From contig CALKGE010000013.1 in assembly GCA_938084685.1 (NCBI GenBank), positions 19,397-83,396 on the forward strand: a DNA stretch of 64,000 nucleotides, written 5' to 3'. Both the position numbers and the translations under genes were made by a program. Below, piece after piece: positions 47,803 to 56,349 of this stretch (its first letter is position 1; the number at the start of each line of letters is the position of its first letter). Source of the stretch: an uncultured Pirellulaceae bacterium (lineage in GTDB: Bacteria > Planctomycetota > Planctomycetia > Pirellulales > Pirellulaceae). The notes under the pieces were generated by a model. It searched no databases. It was not told the origin of the DNA and worked only from the letters and a program-made list of their open reading frames with translations.

Positions 47803-48891
47803 ATGATTATTACCGCTTGCCAAATCTATCTTGTCGAAATCAAACAGACGGAACCTCTAGCTCCCTATCGATCTCATATCCGCACCAGTGACTGGACAAC
47901 CAAAGCCATTGTTCGATTGGAAACCGATAACGGACTGGTTGGTTGGGGCGAGCACAATCAGAATTTCCTTCCTGGAATCGACATCGGACATCAGAACCAG
48001 CAAGCCCGGGAATTCATTATTGGCTGGGATCCGTATGACATCGAGAAATTCCATATTGAGAATCCGTTTGAGTTTCGGCTCCGATGTGGCGTTGAAATGG
48101 CGATGTGGGATCTGATCGGCAAAGACAATGGACAACCACTCTATAAACTGTTGGGAGGCAAAGTGCGTGACCGAGTGGAATTGGCAGCATGCATGGGTAT
48201 CCAAAGTTACGAACGGGCAGGGGAGATGGCTCGTTGGTATGTCGATCAGGGCTACACCGCGTTAAAGACCAAAGCAGGAGCTGATGCAGAGGAGGACTTC
48301 GAAATGGTCCGTGGTGTCCGCGACGCAGTGGGAGACAAGTTGAAGCTGCGAATTGATCCCAACCGAGCTTATTCAAAAGAAGAAGCGGCCGAGTTGGCTG
48401 TGAGACTGGAGCCATACGAACTTGAGTATTTCGAGCAACCGATCATGGCCGAACCTTTGAGTGATGCCAATTGGCTGCGAAAGCAGACGGCAACTCCGAT
48501 TGCACTTAACGAGAGTGTTGAAGGCCCGGAAAGTGTAATGGCCATCCTGGAAGCAGATGCTGCTGAATTTATCCTGCCTGACACGCATACAGCAGGAGGG
48601 ATTTTACCCTGCGTGAAAATAGGACATATCGCCGAAGCCGCAGGAATTCCAACGATCATGCACTGCGGGCATGATCTTGGCCTGAAGACCGCTGCCATGC
48701 TGCACATCTGTTCCGCGCTGCCAGCTTACAACATGCCCAACGACTGTACCTATTACGGCCTGAGTGACGACATTCTGTCGACATTGATTCCGATTGATCG
48801 AGGAACGATGCTGGCTCCTGAATTACCCGGGTTGGGAGTCGAGGTGGATGAAGAGAAAGTGCAGAAGTATCAGACCGACACTCCGTCCTGA
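47803..48891 (+). CDS. Enolase-superfamily racemase/dehydratase
   Basis: A 362-residue protein of the mandelate racemase-like superfamily. It has the KTK motif (Lys155, Lys157) with the base lysine, metal ligands Asp185 (RIDPN), Glu211 (YFEQP) and Glu237 (LNES), and a His-rich C-terminal block MHCGHDLGL (His287, His290). The presence of KxK together with histidine distinguishes it from the dehydratase at 4465. The open frame reaches back to 47581, inside the kinase gene, but the sequence is family-like only from the ATG at 47803. It may be an epimerase or dehydratase acting on a sugar acid or a dipeptide; the substrate is undecided. The kinase gene is upstream on the same strand. Confidence 0.84.
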   Translation: MIITACQIYLVEIKQTEPLAPYRSHIRTSDWTTKAIVRLETDNGLVGWGEHNQNFLPGIDIGHQNQQAREFIIGWDPYDIEKFHIENPFEFRLRCGVEMAMWDLIGKDNGQPLYKLLGGKVRDRVELAACMGIQSYERAGEMARWYVDQGYTALKTKAGADAEEDFEMVRGVRDAVGDKLKLRIDPNRAYSKEEAAELAVRLEPYELEYFEQPIMAEPLSDANWLRKQTATPIALNESVEGPESVMAILEADAAEFILPDTHTAGGILPCVKIGHIAEAAGIPTIMHCGHDLGLKTAAMLHICSALPAYNMPNDCTYYGLSDDILSTLIPIDRGTMLAPELPGLGVEVDEEKVQKYQTDTPS

Positions 48892-49078
48892 CACGTACCG
48901 GGCAGCAAATCAGTCCCCGCGGTCGCTTAATCACACCAGCTCACGAAATATGAGGTTTCAAGCGCGGCAACCTTACACCCACGGTTAGGCTTGATGGGAA
49001 TTCACAATTGAAATCGGTGCTAAAAACCCGTAAACACCTTCAAAGTAAGGGCAGGAACTGTCAGACATGAATCCCCAC

Positions 49079-49106
49079 TTGACGCTGCTAAGGAGCAAAA
49101 TAGAAT
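49079..49106 (+). promoter_or_regulatory. Candidate sigma-70-type promoter of the tat genes
   Basis: TTGACG (49079-49084) and TAGAAT (49101-49106) are 16 bases apart. The 370-base gap 48892-49261 holds no gene I can support, so this is the best promoter there, giving a leader of about 150 bases before the first TatA-type gene. The same -35/-10 pattern with the same spacing occurs between the tRNA genes at 62765-62792. Confidence 0.5.
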
Positions 49107-49261
49107 AAAAGGAGCCTCAAGCATGGTCCTGGCAAACCCAACTTTCGGGTGATTGCCCGCTTTCGCCTCTTGGGACAATGGAGACGTTTCTAGCGTCGCA
49201 TTTGAAATCAGCACGCTACAAACTAACACAATCTATTAATAAGTACGCGAGGGCGAACACT

Positions 49262-49474
49262 ATGACCAACTCTTTATTTGCAATCGGTATGCCTGGACTT
49301 CCAGAAATGCTGATTATTGGCGGGATCTTTATCCTCTTCTTTGGCGCTAACAAACTTCCCGGGCTCGCCAAGAGCATCGGCAAAAGCGCCAATGAATTCA
49401 AGAAGGGCCTCAAAGACGACACTCCGATTGATGACGACGATGACGATGTCGTAGACGAAGATAGCGAACTATAG
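49262..49474 (+). CDS. tatA: Twin-arginine translocase subunit TatA
   Basis: A 70-residue protein with the layout of TatA: a short N-terminus, one membrane segment (MLIIGGIFILFFGA, about 15-30), the conserved Lys-Leu-Pro hinge (KLPGLAKSIGKS), an amphipathic helix with the FKKGL motif and a very acidic tail (DDDDDD). The Tat system exports folded proteins with twin-arginine signals; the four DUF1501 proteins in this window are likely substrates. The frame is open from 49178, but the ATG at 49262 is preceded by GAGGGCG and begins the usual N-terminus. A second TatA/B-like gene follows after 81 bases. TatC is not in the window. Confidence 0.9.
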   Translation: MTNSLFAIGMPGLPEMLIIGGIFILFFGANKLPGLAKSIGKSANEFKKGLKDDTPIDDDDDDVVDEDSEL

Positions 49475-49555
49475 GACGCTCGGCTCGGACCTCCGTCCAA
49501 ACCAACTCGCTATTTCACTTTCCCTACTCAACAGTAGACGGATACGACTGTACTC

Positions 49556-49942
49556 ATGAACCAATTAATACATCACGCTGTGGACACCTTCCCACAACCC
49601 ACCGCCTTTATCTTCGGCGGCATGGGAATGACGGAAGTCATGGTGATTGGCCTGATTGCCGTCATGCTTTTCGGCAAGAACCTCCCAGGCGTCGCTCGCA
49701 AATTTGGAAAGACCTATCGAGAACTCCGTAAAGGCCTCAGTGAGTTTCAAAACTCGGTCAAAATGGATGAATACGTTAGTGATGTTTCGAATGAATATTA
49801 CAGTGACCCATCCGACAACAGCTCTTCCGCTTCCGGAGCCGATGATTGGTCCGCTGACGACTATGACGACTTTGAAGCCCCCGACGTCCCGATGTTCGAA
49901 CCTCCTCCGTCCGAACCGACCACTCCGGAAGAAGCTGATTAA
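49556..49942 (+). CDS. Second TatA/TatB-like protein
   Basis: A 128-residue TatA/B-type protein. It has one membrane segment (MVIGLIAVMLFGK, about 27-40), the LPGVARKFGKTYRELRKGL hinge and helix, then a long tail rich in Asp, Ser, Pro and Glu. The glycine-rich GGMGMTEVMVIGL start of the segment is TatA-like, while the length and extended tail are closer to TatB, so the two tandem genes may play the A and B roles. No TatC is present in the window. It has a 25-base gap to the convergent membrane gene at 49968. Confidence 0.84.
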   Translation: MNQLIHHAVDTFPQPTAFIFGGMGMTEVMVIGLIAVMLFGKNLPGVARKFGKTYRELRKGLSEFQNSVKMDEYVSDVSNEYYSDPSDNSSSASGADDWSADDYDDFEAPDVPMFEPPPSEPTTPEEAD

Positions 49943-49967
49943 CCAGAGCTTCGCAGTCTCTCGCCTG

Positions 49968-50408
49968 TTACTCTGACTCAGCTTTAGCCTGCGCTTTGGC
50001 CACCCGGGCCTCGCCCAGTTTCAAAGCATTCCACCAGGCGCCCACGACCAACAAGGGAGCAATATACATCCAGGCGGGATGGGGGAGCATGGTTAACATC
50101 AAAATCGTGCAAAGCAACATGACGCTCAGCACCGGTGCGCTATGTGCCGCTGGCATTTCATGGCACAACTGAACGACATAGAGTGTGCCAGTAAAGGTTC
50201 CAAACATCCAGGCAAGAATCGGAAATGCCAAGGCACCAAAAGGAGCCGTCTCCAGATAAGCCTTCACAGTAGCCTCTACCTGCTCAGGACTCATCCCTTC
50301 TTCAACCGGAGCCACACCGTACAACTGGTGTCCCAGCCCCTGAACCAAAGCTACCCCCGCCATCGCCATCAATACTCCCAACAACGGGTGAACAATACTC
50401 CGCAACAT
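49968..50408 (-). CDS. Small multi-pass membrane protein
   Basis: A 146-residue protein with about four hydrophobic segments (near 7-24, 55-75, 90-108 and 110-125) and a charged Lys/Ala/Glu-rich C-terminus. No family recognised. The frame is open to 50522, but the ATG at 50408 has AAAGAGAG upstream and avoids overlapping the preceding gene. It is the last gene of the ExbB/ExbD operon, 10 bases after the toroid protein, which suggests a role as accessory membrane subunit. Confidence 0.7.
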   Translation of the reverse strand: MLRSIVHPLLGVLMAMAGVALVQGLGHQLYGVAPVEEGMSPEQVEATVKAYLETAPFGALAFPILAWMFGTFTGTLYVVQLCHEMPAAHSAPVLSVMLLCTILMLTMLPHPAWMYIAPLLVVGAWWNALKLGEARVAKAQAKAESE

Positions 50409-50418
50409 AGCACTCTCT

Positions 50419-52272
50419 TTACTGATAGCGATAAAAACTTTCCAGACATAGCACGGCCATCGCGGTGCTGTACACTTTACCACCATATCCGCCCCACTTG
50501 GTATCCGCTGCCCAACTACCATCGGTCCACTGCAAAGAAGGGACGATCTGTTTCAATGAGTTGGACCAGGTTTCCCATGCTGGGCCTCCGACCTGCCGCA
50601 GCGACAGGCTGCCGTAGTACCAATAATACAGATCGGGATTGGAGCGTGAGGGTAACTGCCTGACGATATAGTTCGATGCTTCATCAATCTGCTCGACACT
50701 GTCATGCGTCTGCAACCACATCCGGCATGCCAGCGACTCTGCAGTCATCGTACGTGTCGCCTTAAACCCGGGACGATACGACGCCAGACCACCGCGGGCC
50801 CCGGTGTTGCAGGATGCCAGGAATTTCGCCATCAGGTCCTTCGTCTTCTGTGGCACAACGAGTCCTGCCTGCTGGGCACTCCGCAGTGCCAGCACCTGCC
50901 AACCAAATTGACTCATGTCACCAGCGTCCGCTGGCTGATAACGCCAACCACCGGACTGCAGATCCTGCGACCGAATGGTATACCCCACCGCCTTTTCGGC
51001 GTAATCCCGTAAACGATTGTCACCCGTCAACGCATAGGCTTCGCACACGGCGATCGTAGCCATCGCATGACAATACATCCGTGCAAACAGACTGGCATTG
51101 CCAGAAAGATTTCCATCTCGTCCCTGCTGTCCTAGCAGGTATTCCAATCCGTGCTGAACTACCACTCGGTGCTTGCCGGACAAATGTGTATGACCGTCTC
51201 CCATCAGTGCTAACAGTGCCAACCCTGAAACTCCGGTATCAGCATTCGCTCCGGTACTTCCTCGCTGCTGACCATCCACTTCACGATCGACACCAGCACC
51301 ATATTCGGACGCATCCCATTGTCCATTTTCGTGTTGATGTTGTACCAGCCACTCAATCCCGGCCCGTACTGCTGCCTCCGTTTCTGGAGTTGCTCCAAAT
51401 GATATCCCACGTACCTTCTGCCCGGCAGACGACTGGTACCTCGCCCGATACAATTCCGGAATTTCTTTACCATCCAAACGCCGCGGGGTTTGAGGAACAT
51501 TTTCCGACTCCACCTGAGAATCAAATGGATCGTCTGGAATATCGCTGGCAGCAACCTGCTGTACTTCAACCATGTCCTCAGATTGACTGTCGGGTATTGA
51601 TACCGGTGAAGCCACCTCGGGGCCTGCAACCAGCTCCGTTTCCTGCTGAGTTTCAGGTTCAACCTCAACTCCGTTGCCGTCGTCGGCAGGTTCCATTACA
51701 GGATCTTCATTCACCGGGATTACCGGGTCATTCTCCTCAGAGTCATCCGACTGCTCGAACGGCGTTACTGGTTCAGCCGGATCATTCTCGGCGACTACCC
51801 CAGGGTCTTCCATCTCAATTTGCTCGACTTCACTCGGCAGCTCAGTCACTTGCTCTGGATTTTCCACGAATTCTTGAGGGTCGGGCAATAACGGATCACG
51901 CTCGTCCCACTGCTCGGGAAACTGCTCTTCAACAATCGGTACATCAGAATCTTCTGATTCATTCACCGGCATCGCCGTTTCCAACTCTGATTCCGAGATC
52001 AACGAAATCGTCACAGTCTGATCACCACTCAGGTTCATATCCAACCCAAGCATTTTCGTACCGTAAAAAAAGATTGCCAGCACGACATGCGCAAATACGC
52101 TTAAGGTGAGGCACTTCACCAACGGTCTGGCACTCCCCAGTTTTGTCCAGGACAAAACAAAAAATGCCACCGTAAAGACGATCATGCCAATCCAGACAAT
52201 CACTCCCACAGTCTGATTAACGGAGGTGATTGGCTGAACCCGGTCACCCAACAATATCAGCAGCGTCTGCAT
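50419..52272 (-). CDS. Membrane-anchored alpha/alpha toroid protein
   Basis: A 617-residue protein. The N-terminus has two membrane segments (about 24-43 and 50-70). A long acidic and Pro-rich linker (about 85-260; many Glu, Asp, Val) leads to a C-terminal alpha/alpha toroid domain of the prenyltransferase/squalene-cyclase repeat type (about 285-610), with repeats such as GIEWLVQHQHENGQWD, GLALLALMGDGHTH and QSGGWRYQPADAGDMSQFGW. Active-site aspartates of cyclases (DxDD) are absent, so an enzymatic cyclase is unlikely. It lies 3 bases after the ExbD gene, in the position where a TonB gene is often found. It may bind a peptide or polymer outside the cell membrane and be driven by the ExbB/ExbD motor; this is inference. 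Confidence 0.78.
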   Translation of the reverse strand: MQTLLILLGDRVQPITSVNQTVGVIVWIGMIVFTVAFFVLSWTKLGSARPLVKCLTLSVFAHVVLAIFFYGTKMLGLDMNLSGDQTVTISLISESELETAMPVNESEDSDVPIVEEQFPEQWDERDPLLPDPQEFVENPEQVTELPSEVEQIEMEDPGVVAENDPAEPVTPFEQSDDSEENDPVIPVNEDPVMEPADDGNGVEVEPETQQETELVAGPEVASPVSIPDSQSEDMVEVQQVAASDIPDDPFDSQVESENVPQTPRRLDGKEIPELYRARYQSSAGQKVRGISFGATPETEAAVRAGIEWLVQHQHENGQWDASEYGAGVDREVDGQQRGSTGANADTGVSGLALLALMGDGHTHLSGKHRVVVQHGLEYLLGQQGRDGNLSGNASLFARMYCHAMATIAVCEAYALTGDNRLRDYAEKAVGYTIRSQDLQSGGWRYQPADAGDMSQFGWQVLALRSAQQAGLVVPQKTKDLMAKFLASCNTGARGGLASYRPGFKATRTMTAESLACRMWLQTHDSVEQIDEASNYIVRQLPSRSNPDLYYWYYGSLSLRQVGGPAWETWSNSLKQIVPSLQWTDGSWAADTKWGGYGGKVYSTAMAVLCLESFYRYQ

Positions 52273-52275
52273 CCT

Positions 52276-52695
52276 CTACTCCTTGGCAGAAGCCAGACGA
52301 ACAGAAATTCCCAAATCACTGACACCAGCATTTCGACAGACGCTTAAGACACTCGCAACATTCTGAAACGCTCCCTCGGCATCCCCTCGGATGACCACAT
52401 TAATATGATCTCCGCGCTGCTGCTCGGCCGTCAGCCGCGATTCCAGCTGAGCCAACTCCATCTGTTCACCATCAAGCGAGACGGTGCCATCTTTGAATAC
52501 GGCCACCACATGACGTTGGACCATTGGCGTCGCAGCGGCCTCGCCGCTTACCTCCGGAACAGTCAGTTCCAACTGCTGTTCCACTTCAGTGAACTTGGTT
52601 CCCACCATAAAGAAGATCACCAACAAGAACACGATATCGATCATCGGGGTCAAGTTCATGGCGGGCTTTTCATCCTGATTGATCTTAATCGGCAT
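52276..52695 (-). CDS. ExbD/TolR-like proton-channel subunit
   Basis: A 139-residue ExbD/TolR protein with one membrane segment carrying the essential aspartate (MNLTPMIDIVFLLVIFFMV; Asp20), then a periplasmic domain. With ExbB it forms the proton-driven motor that energises TonB- or TolA-like partners. The frame is open to 52767, but the ATG at 52695 starts directly at the conserved N-terminus and lies 2 bases after the ExbB stop. Its own stop is 3 bases ahead of the toroid gene. Confidence 0.9.
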   Translation of the reverse strand: MPIKINQDEKPAMNLTPMIDIVFLLVIFFMVGTKFTEVEQQLELTVPEVSGEAAATPMVQRHVVAVFKDGTVSLDGEQMELAQLESRLTAEQQRGDHINVVIRGDAEGAFQNVASVLSVCRNAGVSDLGISVRLASAKE

Positions 52696-52697
52696 AA

Positions 52698-53474
52698 TTA
52701 AGCTGCCCGCCTTCCGGCCTCCTGTACAGACGTCCGACGCTTCGCTCGACCAACTCGCTCGACGCAAACAGCCTGAACCAGTTGTTGCCCATGCTCGTCA
52801 ATCTCCATCAGCAATTTATCCACACGACTGGAGAAATAGATGTGGGCGATCAGACCCGGAATTGCGACTGCTAGTCCGGCCGCGGTTGTGATAAGAGCCT
52901 TGCTGATACCGGCAGCCAGCAACTCAGGTTTTCCCATGGCGCCTGTCACCACAATGGCGTTAAACGATTGAATCATTCCAATGACGGTTCCCAGCAGGCC
53001 GAGCAGGGGAGTAATCGTTGAAATCCCATTGAACAGTTTGAGGTATTTCCGCAGTTTATTGCCAAGTCTTTCGCCCGCATCCACGACAGCCTTTTCGACT
53101 TCCTGAGCAGGCTTGCCCCAACGACGAATTCCGGCAGCCAAAACACTCGCCACCGGACTCTTGTTCTCTTTACAAATGCGATACGCTTCCCGCTTATCAA
53201 GTTCTCCAGACTTCAGCTGTTCCAGAATCCGCTTGACAAAGGGCCGAGGAATAATTCGACCTCGCCGTAAACTCATGGCCCGCTCGAGAGAAAACATGCA
53301 AAGTATGAGTGAGCAAAGAGCAATCGGAAGCATGAGTAATCCACCAGCACTCAGCAGTGACAATAGTGAAGTACCTTGAGTTTCAACCGATGCATCCTGG
53401 CCTATGACATGATTGGATAATCCAATCACTATCAAGACCGCCAAGCAGGCAAGTTGTTGCTTTTTGCGCATCAT
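52698..53474 (-). CDS. ExbB/TolQ/MotA-like proton-channel protein
   Basis: A 258-residue protein with an N-terminal hydrophobic export segment and further membrane segments at about 38-62, 150-172 and 195-215. The family block GTVIGMIQSFNAI and the last conserved helix ALITTAAGLAVAIPG place it in the MotA/TolQ/ExbB family, which couples proton flow to work in the periplasm. It opens a four-gene minus-strand operon (ExbB, ExbD, toroid protein, small membrane protein). ATG-ATG at the start leaves 53474 or 53471. Confidence 0.88.
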   Translation of the reverse strand: MMRKKQQLACLAVLIVIGLSNHVIGQDASVETQGTSLLSLLSAGGLLMLPIALCSLILCMFSLERAMSLRRGRIIPRPFVKRILEQLKSGELDKREAYRICKENKSPVASVLAAGIRRWGKPAQEVEKAVVDAGERLGNKLRKYLKLFNGISTITPLLGLLGTVIGMIQSFNAIVVTGAMGKPELLAAGISKALITTAAGLAVAIPGLIAHIYFSSRVDKLLMEIDEHGQQLVQAVCVERVGRAKRRTSVQEAGRRAA

Positions 53475-53825
53475 TGCGCACCATCCCTGGGCATTAAACC
53501 CGCACCAAACTACCTATCCCCCCATTTCGTCCCTGAAATGCCCGGAAACAGGCTAGATATCTCTTTATGGTTATCGGAATTTGGCAAAGAGCCTAATTAG
53601 CCAAAACCGCTAGACTTCACCAAACGCCCACGCGCAGACAACGACCTCTCTCCCCTCGATTCGCTGGAAATCAGAGTTCCTGCTAACCCTGGTCAATCCA
53701 GACAATTCAAGTCTCTACAATCACGCTGCTTTCCGTGTGAAAAGCGGCCCCTGCTACACAAACAAACATCGGTTCAAGCTAAAATGAGACTATCCATATA
53801 CTTCCTCCCACCCCACCCCCATCCC
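53475..53825. other. Divergent intergenic region
   Basis: The 351 bases between the divergent ExbB operon and the DUF1549/1553 gene should hold both promoters. An inverted repeat TTGGC (53581-53585) and GCCAA (53600-53604) is visible but no -10 at a suitable distance. I see no gene, RNA or terminator. Confidence 0.4.
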
Positions 53826-56288
53826 ATGCGTTACCTTCACATTTCACTGTTGTTCGGACTTCTCCTTTTTGGTTCCCCTGCGCAAGCAGATGAGGATATC
53901 TCCTTCCGCCGCGACATCGTTCCTATCCTCGCCAATAGCTGTGTTAAATGTCATAGTGGTACAGAAGCAGAAGGCGAACTGGTTCTGACTTCACACGAGG
54001 GGCTTCTGGCTGGTGGTGCCAGCGGTAAGGTCGTCGTTGCGGGCAAAGCGAGTGAAAGCGCCATTTATCAACTTGCAGCCGGCCAGGACGAAGACCGGAT
54101 CATGCCGGCGGTCGGCCCCCGTTTGACCGAAGCACAACTAGTGTTGCTGAAAAAGTGGATTGACGCTGGTGCCCACTGGGATGAAGGGATCGTCATCAAG
54201 GGATTGCAACGAGCCGAACTGAAACCGCGGCGTCCCGTGCTGCCAAACTCAGATCTCCCCAATCCCATCGACCGAATCTTGTCGGTTTACAACACGGAAC
54301 ATGAAATTACAGGCCAGCAGGTCATCAGTGACGAACGATTCATCCGCCGTGTCAGCCTGGACCTGCTGGGAGTTCTCCCCATGCCCGCTGAAGTCCGAGC
54401 ATTTACCTCCAGCCAGGAACCCAACAAACGAGTACGATTGGTTGAACAGTTGCTTGGCAATAACAAAGCCTATACCGAACACTGGCTGACCTTCTGGAAC
54501 GATCTGCTGAGAAATGCCTACATCGGCACCGGATACATTGATGGTGGACGTAAGTCAATCACAAATTGGCTCTACGCGGCGCTCTATAACAACAAGCCCT
54601 ATGACCAGTTCGCTCGTGAACTGCTAAATCCCACTCCCGAATCTGAAGGATTTGTGCGGGGCATCATTTGGCGAGGTGTGGTGAATGCGAGCCAAAAACG
54701 GGAAATGCAGGCTTCCCAAAACGTCTCTCAGGTATTCCTTGGCACAAACATGAAGTGCGCCAGTTGTCACGACAGTTTCATCAATCACTGGAAACTCAGC
54801 GATGCCTATGGACTGGCTGCCGTCTTTGCCAACGAACCGCTGGAGATCAACAAATGCAATAAGCCGACCGGCGAGTTTGCAACTCCCAAGTTTATCTACC
54901 CTGAACTGGGGACCATCACTCCTGACGCACCACGCGACCAACGCATGGCTCAGCTTGCAGAGTTGATGACACACCCAGAGAACGGTCGTTTTACACGCAC
55001 CATCGTCAATCGCCTGTGGGCGCAATTGATGGGTCGCGGAATCGTTGAACCGGTTGATGACATGGACCAGCCCGCCTGGAACCAGGATTTGCTCGACTGG
55101 ATGGCAGTGGATCTGGTCGACCACCAATATGATTTAAAGCATATGTTGCAACAGATCGTCACCTCCCAAGCCTATCAACTGGAGACGGTTGGAGCGCCTC
55201 CGCCGAACGAAACCGAATTTGTCTTCCGGGGACCAATCGTAAAACGCATGACCGCCGAACAGTTTGTGGACGCCGTGAATACGGTTACGCAGACCTGGGC
55301 TGATGCTCCGGCGATTAAACTTCCACCTGTGACGGCTGCCGAGCCGCAAGACGATCACGGCCTGAAAGTAACAGCCAGTTGGATCTGGGACAAACCGGAT
55401 GCGAAAACCAGGGATACTGGGGGGACAGTTTACTTCCGCAGGAATTTCGAAATCGACAAACCATTTTCCAGGGCGGTAATTGTCGTCACATGTGACAACG
55501 GTTTTCGTTTATTCGTCAACGGAGTAAAAATGGCCGAGTCTGACAACTGGTCGACGCCGAAAGCCATTGATATCACCAAACATCTCAAGCACGGCCGAAA
55601 CCTTATCGCCATCCACGGATACAATTTCCCTGACAAAGTGACGGGTAAGGGTTTGGAAGTAAGTGGAGCCAATGCCGCGGGATTGATTGCTTCGCTTGCC
55701 ATCCAGCACCCCGTTGAAGGTTCAGAGGAAACAACGTGGAGTGAAGTCAAATCGGATCAATCCTGGCTCTGCCATCGGGACACTCAGAGCGGATGGGAGA
55801 CACTCAATTTCAATGATAGCACCTGGAAGCCTGCGGCTGTCATCGGTACTCTGAATGCAGGCCCCTGGAACGCCGCCACAAATCTGCAGACAAGGCTCGT
55901 TGCCGCCACAGAATTGTCTGGTCACTCATTTGTACGAACCTCCTTGCTCAACGACAACCCGCTTACCAGAGCCCTCGGACGTCCTAACCGGGAGCAGGTG
56001 ATCACTCGACGAAACAATGTTGCCACGACGCTGCAGGCAATCGAACTAACCAACGGAGACACGCTCGACGTCGCATTGAAAGCTGGAGCAAAATACTGGA
56101 TCGGTCAACCGATGAAAGACGACACACAACTTGTGCAGGCGATTTTCATGACAGGCTTGGCTCGCGAAGCTTCCACCAAAGAAATTGAAGTGGCATTATC
56201 GATCCTGTCTGGTGACAATAAAGAGCAGGGGATTGAAGACATCCTCTGGATCTTAACAATGCTGCCAGAATTCCAACTCATTTACTAA
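53826..56288 (+). CDS. DUF1549/DUF1553 cytochrome c protein with inserted sugar-binding-like domain
   Basis: An 820-residue exported protein: signal peptide (1-21), PSCyt1 with heme motif CVKCH (Cys39, Cys42, His43), DUF1549 with CASCH (Cys311, Cys314, His315), then DUF1553. Within DUF1553, about residues 515-690, sits an extra domain with a jelly-roll pattern (ASWIWDKPDA, VYFRRNFEI, CDNGFRLFVNGVK, GRNLIAIHGYN) that resembles the N-terminal sugar-binding domain of glycoside hydrolases such as rhamnosidases. This would give the cytochrome protein a carbohydrate target. The frame is open from 53784, but the ATG at 53826 begins the signal peptide. The DUF1501 gene follows 61 bases downstream. 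Confidence 0.84.
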   Translation: MRYLHISLLFGLLLFGSPAQADEDISFRRDIVPILANSCVKCHSGTEAEGELVLTSHEGLLAGGASGKVVVAGKASESAIYQLAAGQDEDRIMPAVGPRLTEAQLVLLKKWIDAGAHWDEGIVIKGLQRAELKPRRPVLPNSDLPNPIDRILSVYNTEHEITGQQVISDERFIRRVSLDLLGVLPMPAEVRAFTSSQEPNKRVRLVEQLLGNNKAYTEHWLTFWNDLLRNAYIGTGYIDGGRKSITNWLYAALYNNKPYDQFARELLNPTPESEGFVRGIIWRGVVNASQKREMQASQNVSQVFLGTNMKCASCHDSFINHWKLSDAYGLAAVFANEPLEINKCNKPTGEFATPKFIYPELGTITPDAPRDQRMAQLAELMTHPENGRFTRTIVNRLWAQLMGRGIVEPVDDMDQPAWNQDLLDWMAVDLVDHQYDLKHMLQQIVTSQAYQLETVGAPPPNETEFVFRGPIVKRMTAEQFVDAVNTVTQTWADAPAIKLPPVTAAEPQDDHGLKVTASWIWDKPDAKTRDTGGTVYFRRNFEIDKPFSRAVIVVTCDNGFRLFVNGVKMAESDNWSTPKAIDITKHLKHGRNLIAIHGYNFPDKVTGKGLEVSGANAAGLIASLAIQHPVEGSEETTWSEVKSDQSWLCHRDTQSGWETLNFNDSTWKPAAVIGTLNAGPWNAATNLQTRLVAATELSGHSFVRTSLLNDNPLTRALGRPNREQVITRRNNVATTLQAIELTNGDTLDVALKAGAKYWIGQPMKDDTQLVQAIFMTGLAREASTKEIEVALSILSGDNKEQGIEDILWILTMLPEFQLIY

Positions 56289-56349
56289 CCCATTGACGTG
56301 ATGAGCCGAACTCCGATTCTGCCGTCCCACCGAGAAACTCACTATCACC

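Noticed and set aside
49123..49152. Nine-codon mini frame with AAAAGGAG upstream, before the tat genes
   Set aside because: A leader peptide is conceivable, but the ribosome site would coincide with the predicted transcription start, and no attenuator hairpin is seen.
51081..52109. 342-codon open frame on the plus strand
   Set aside because: Antisense shadow of the toroid protein gene, produced by its Glu/Pro-rich codons.
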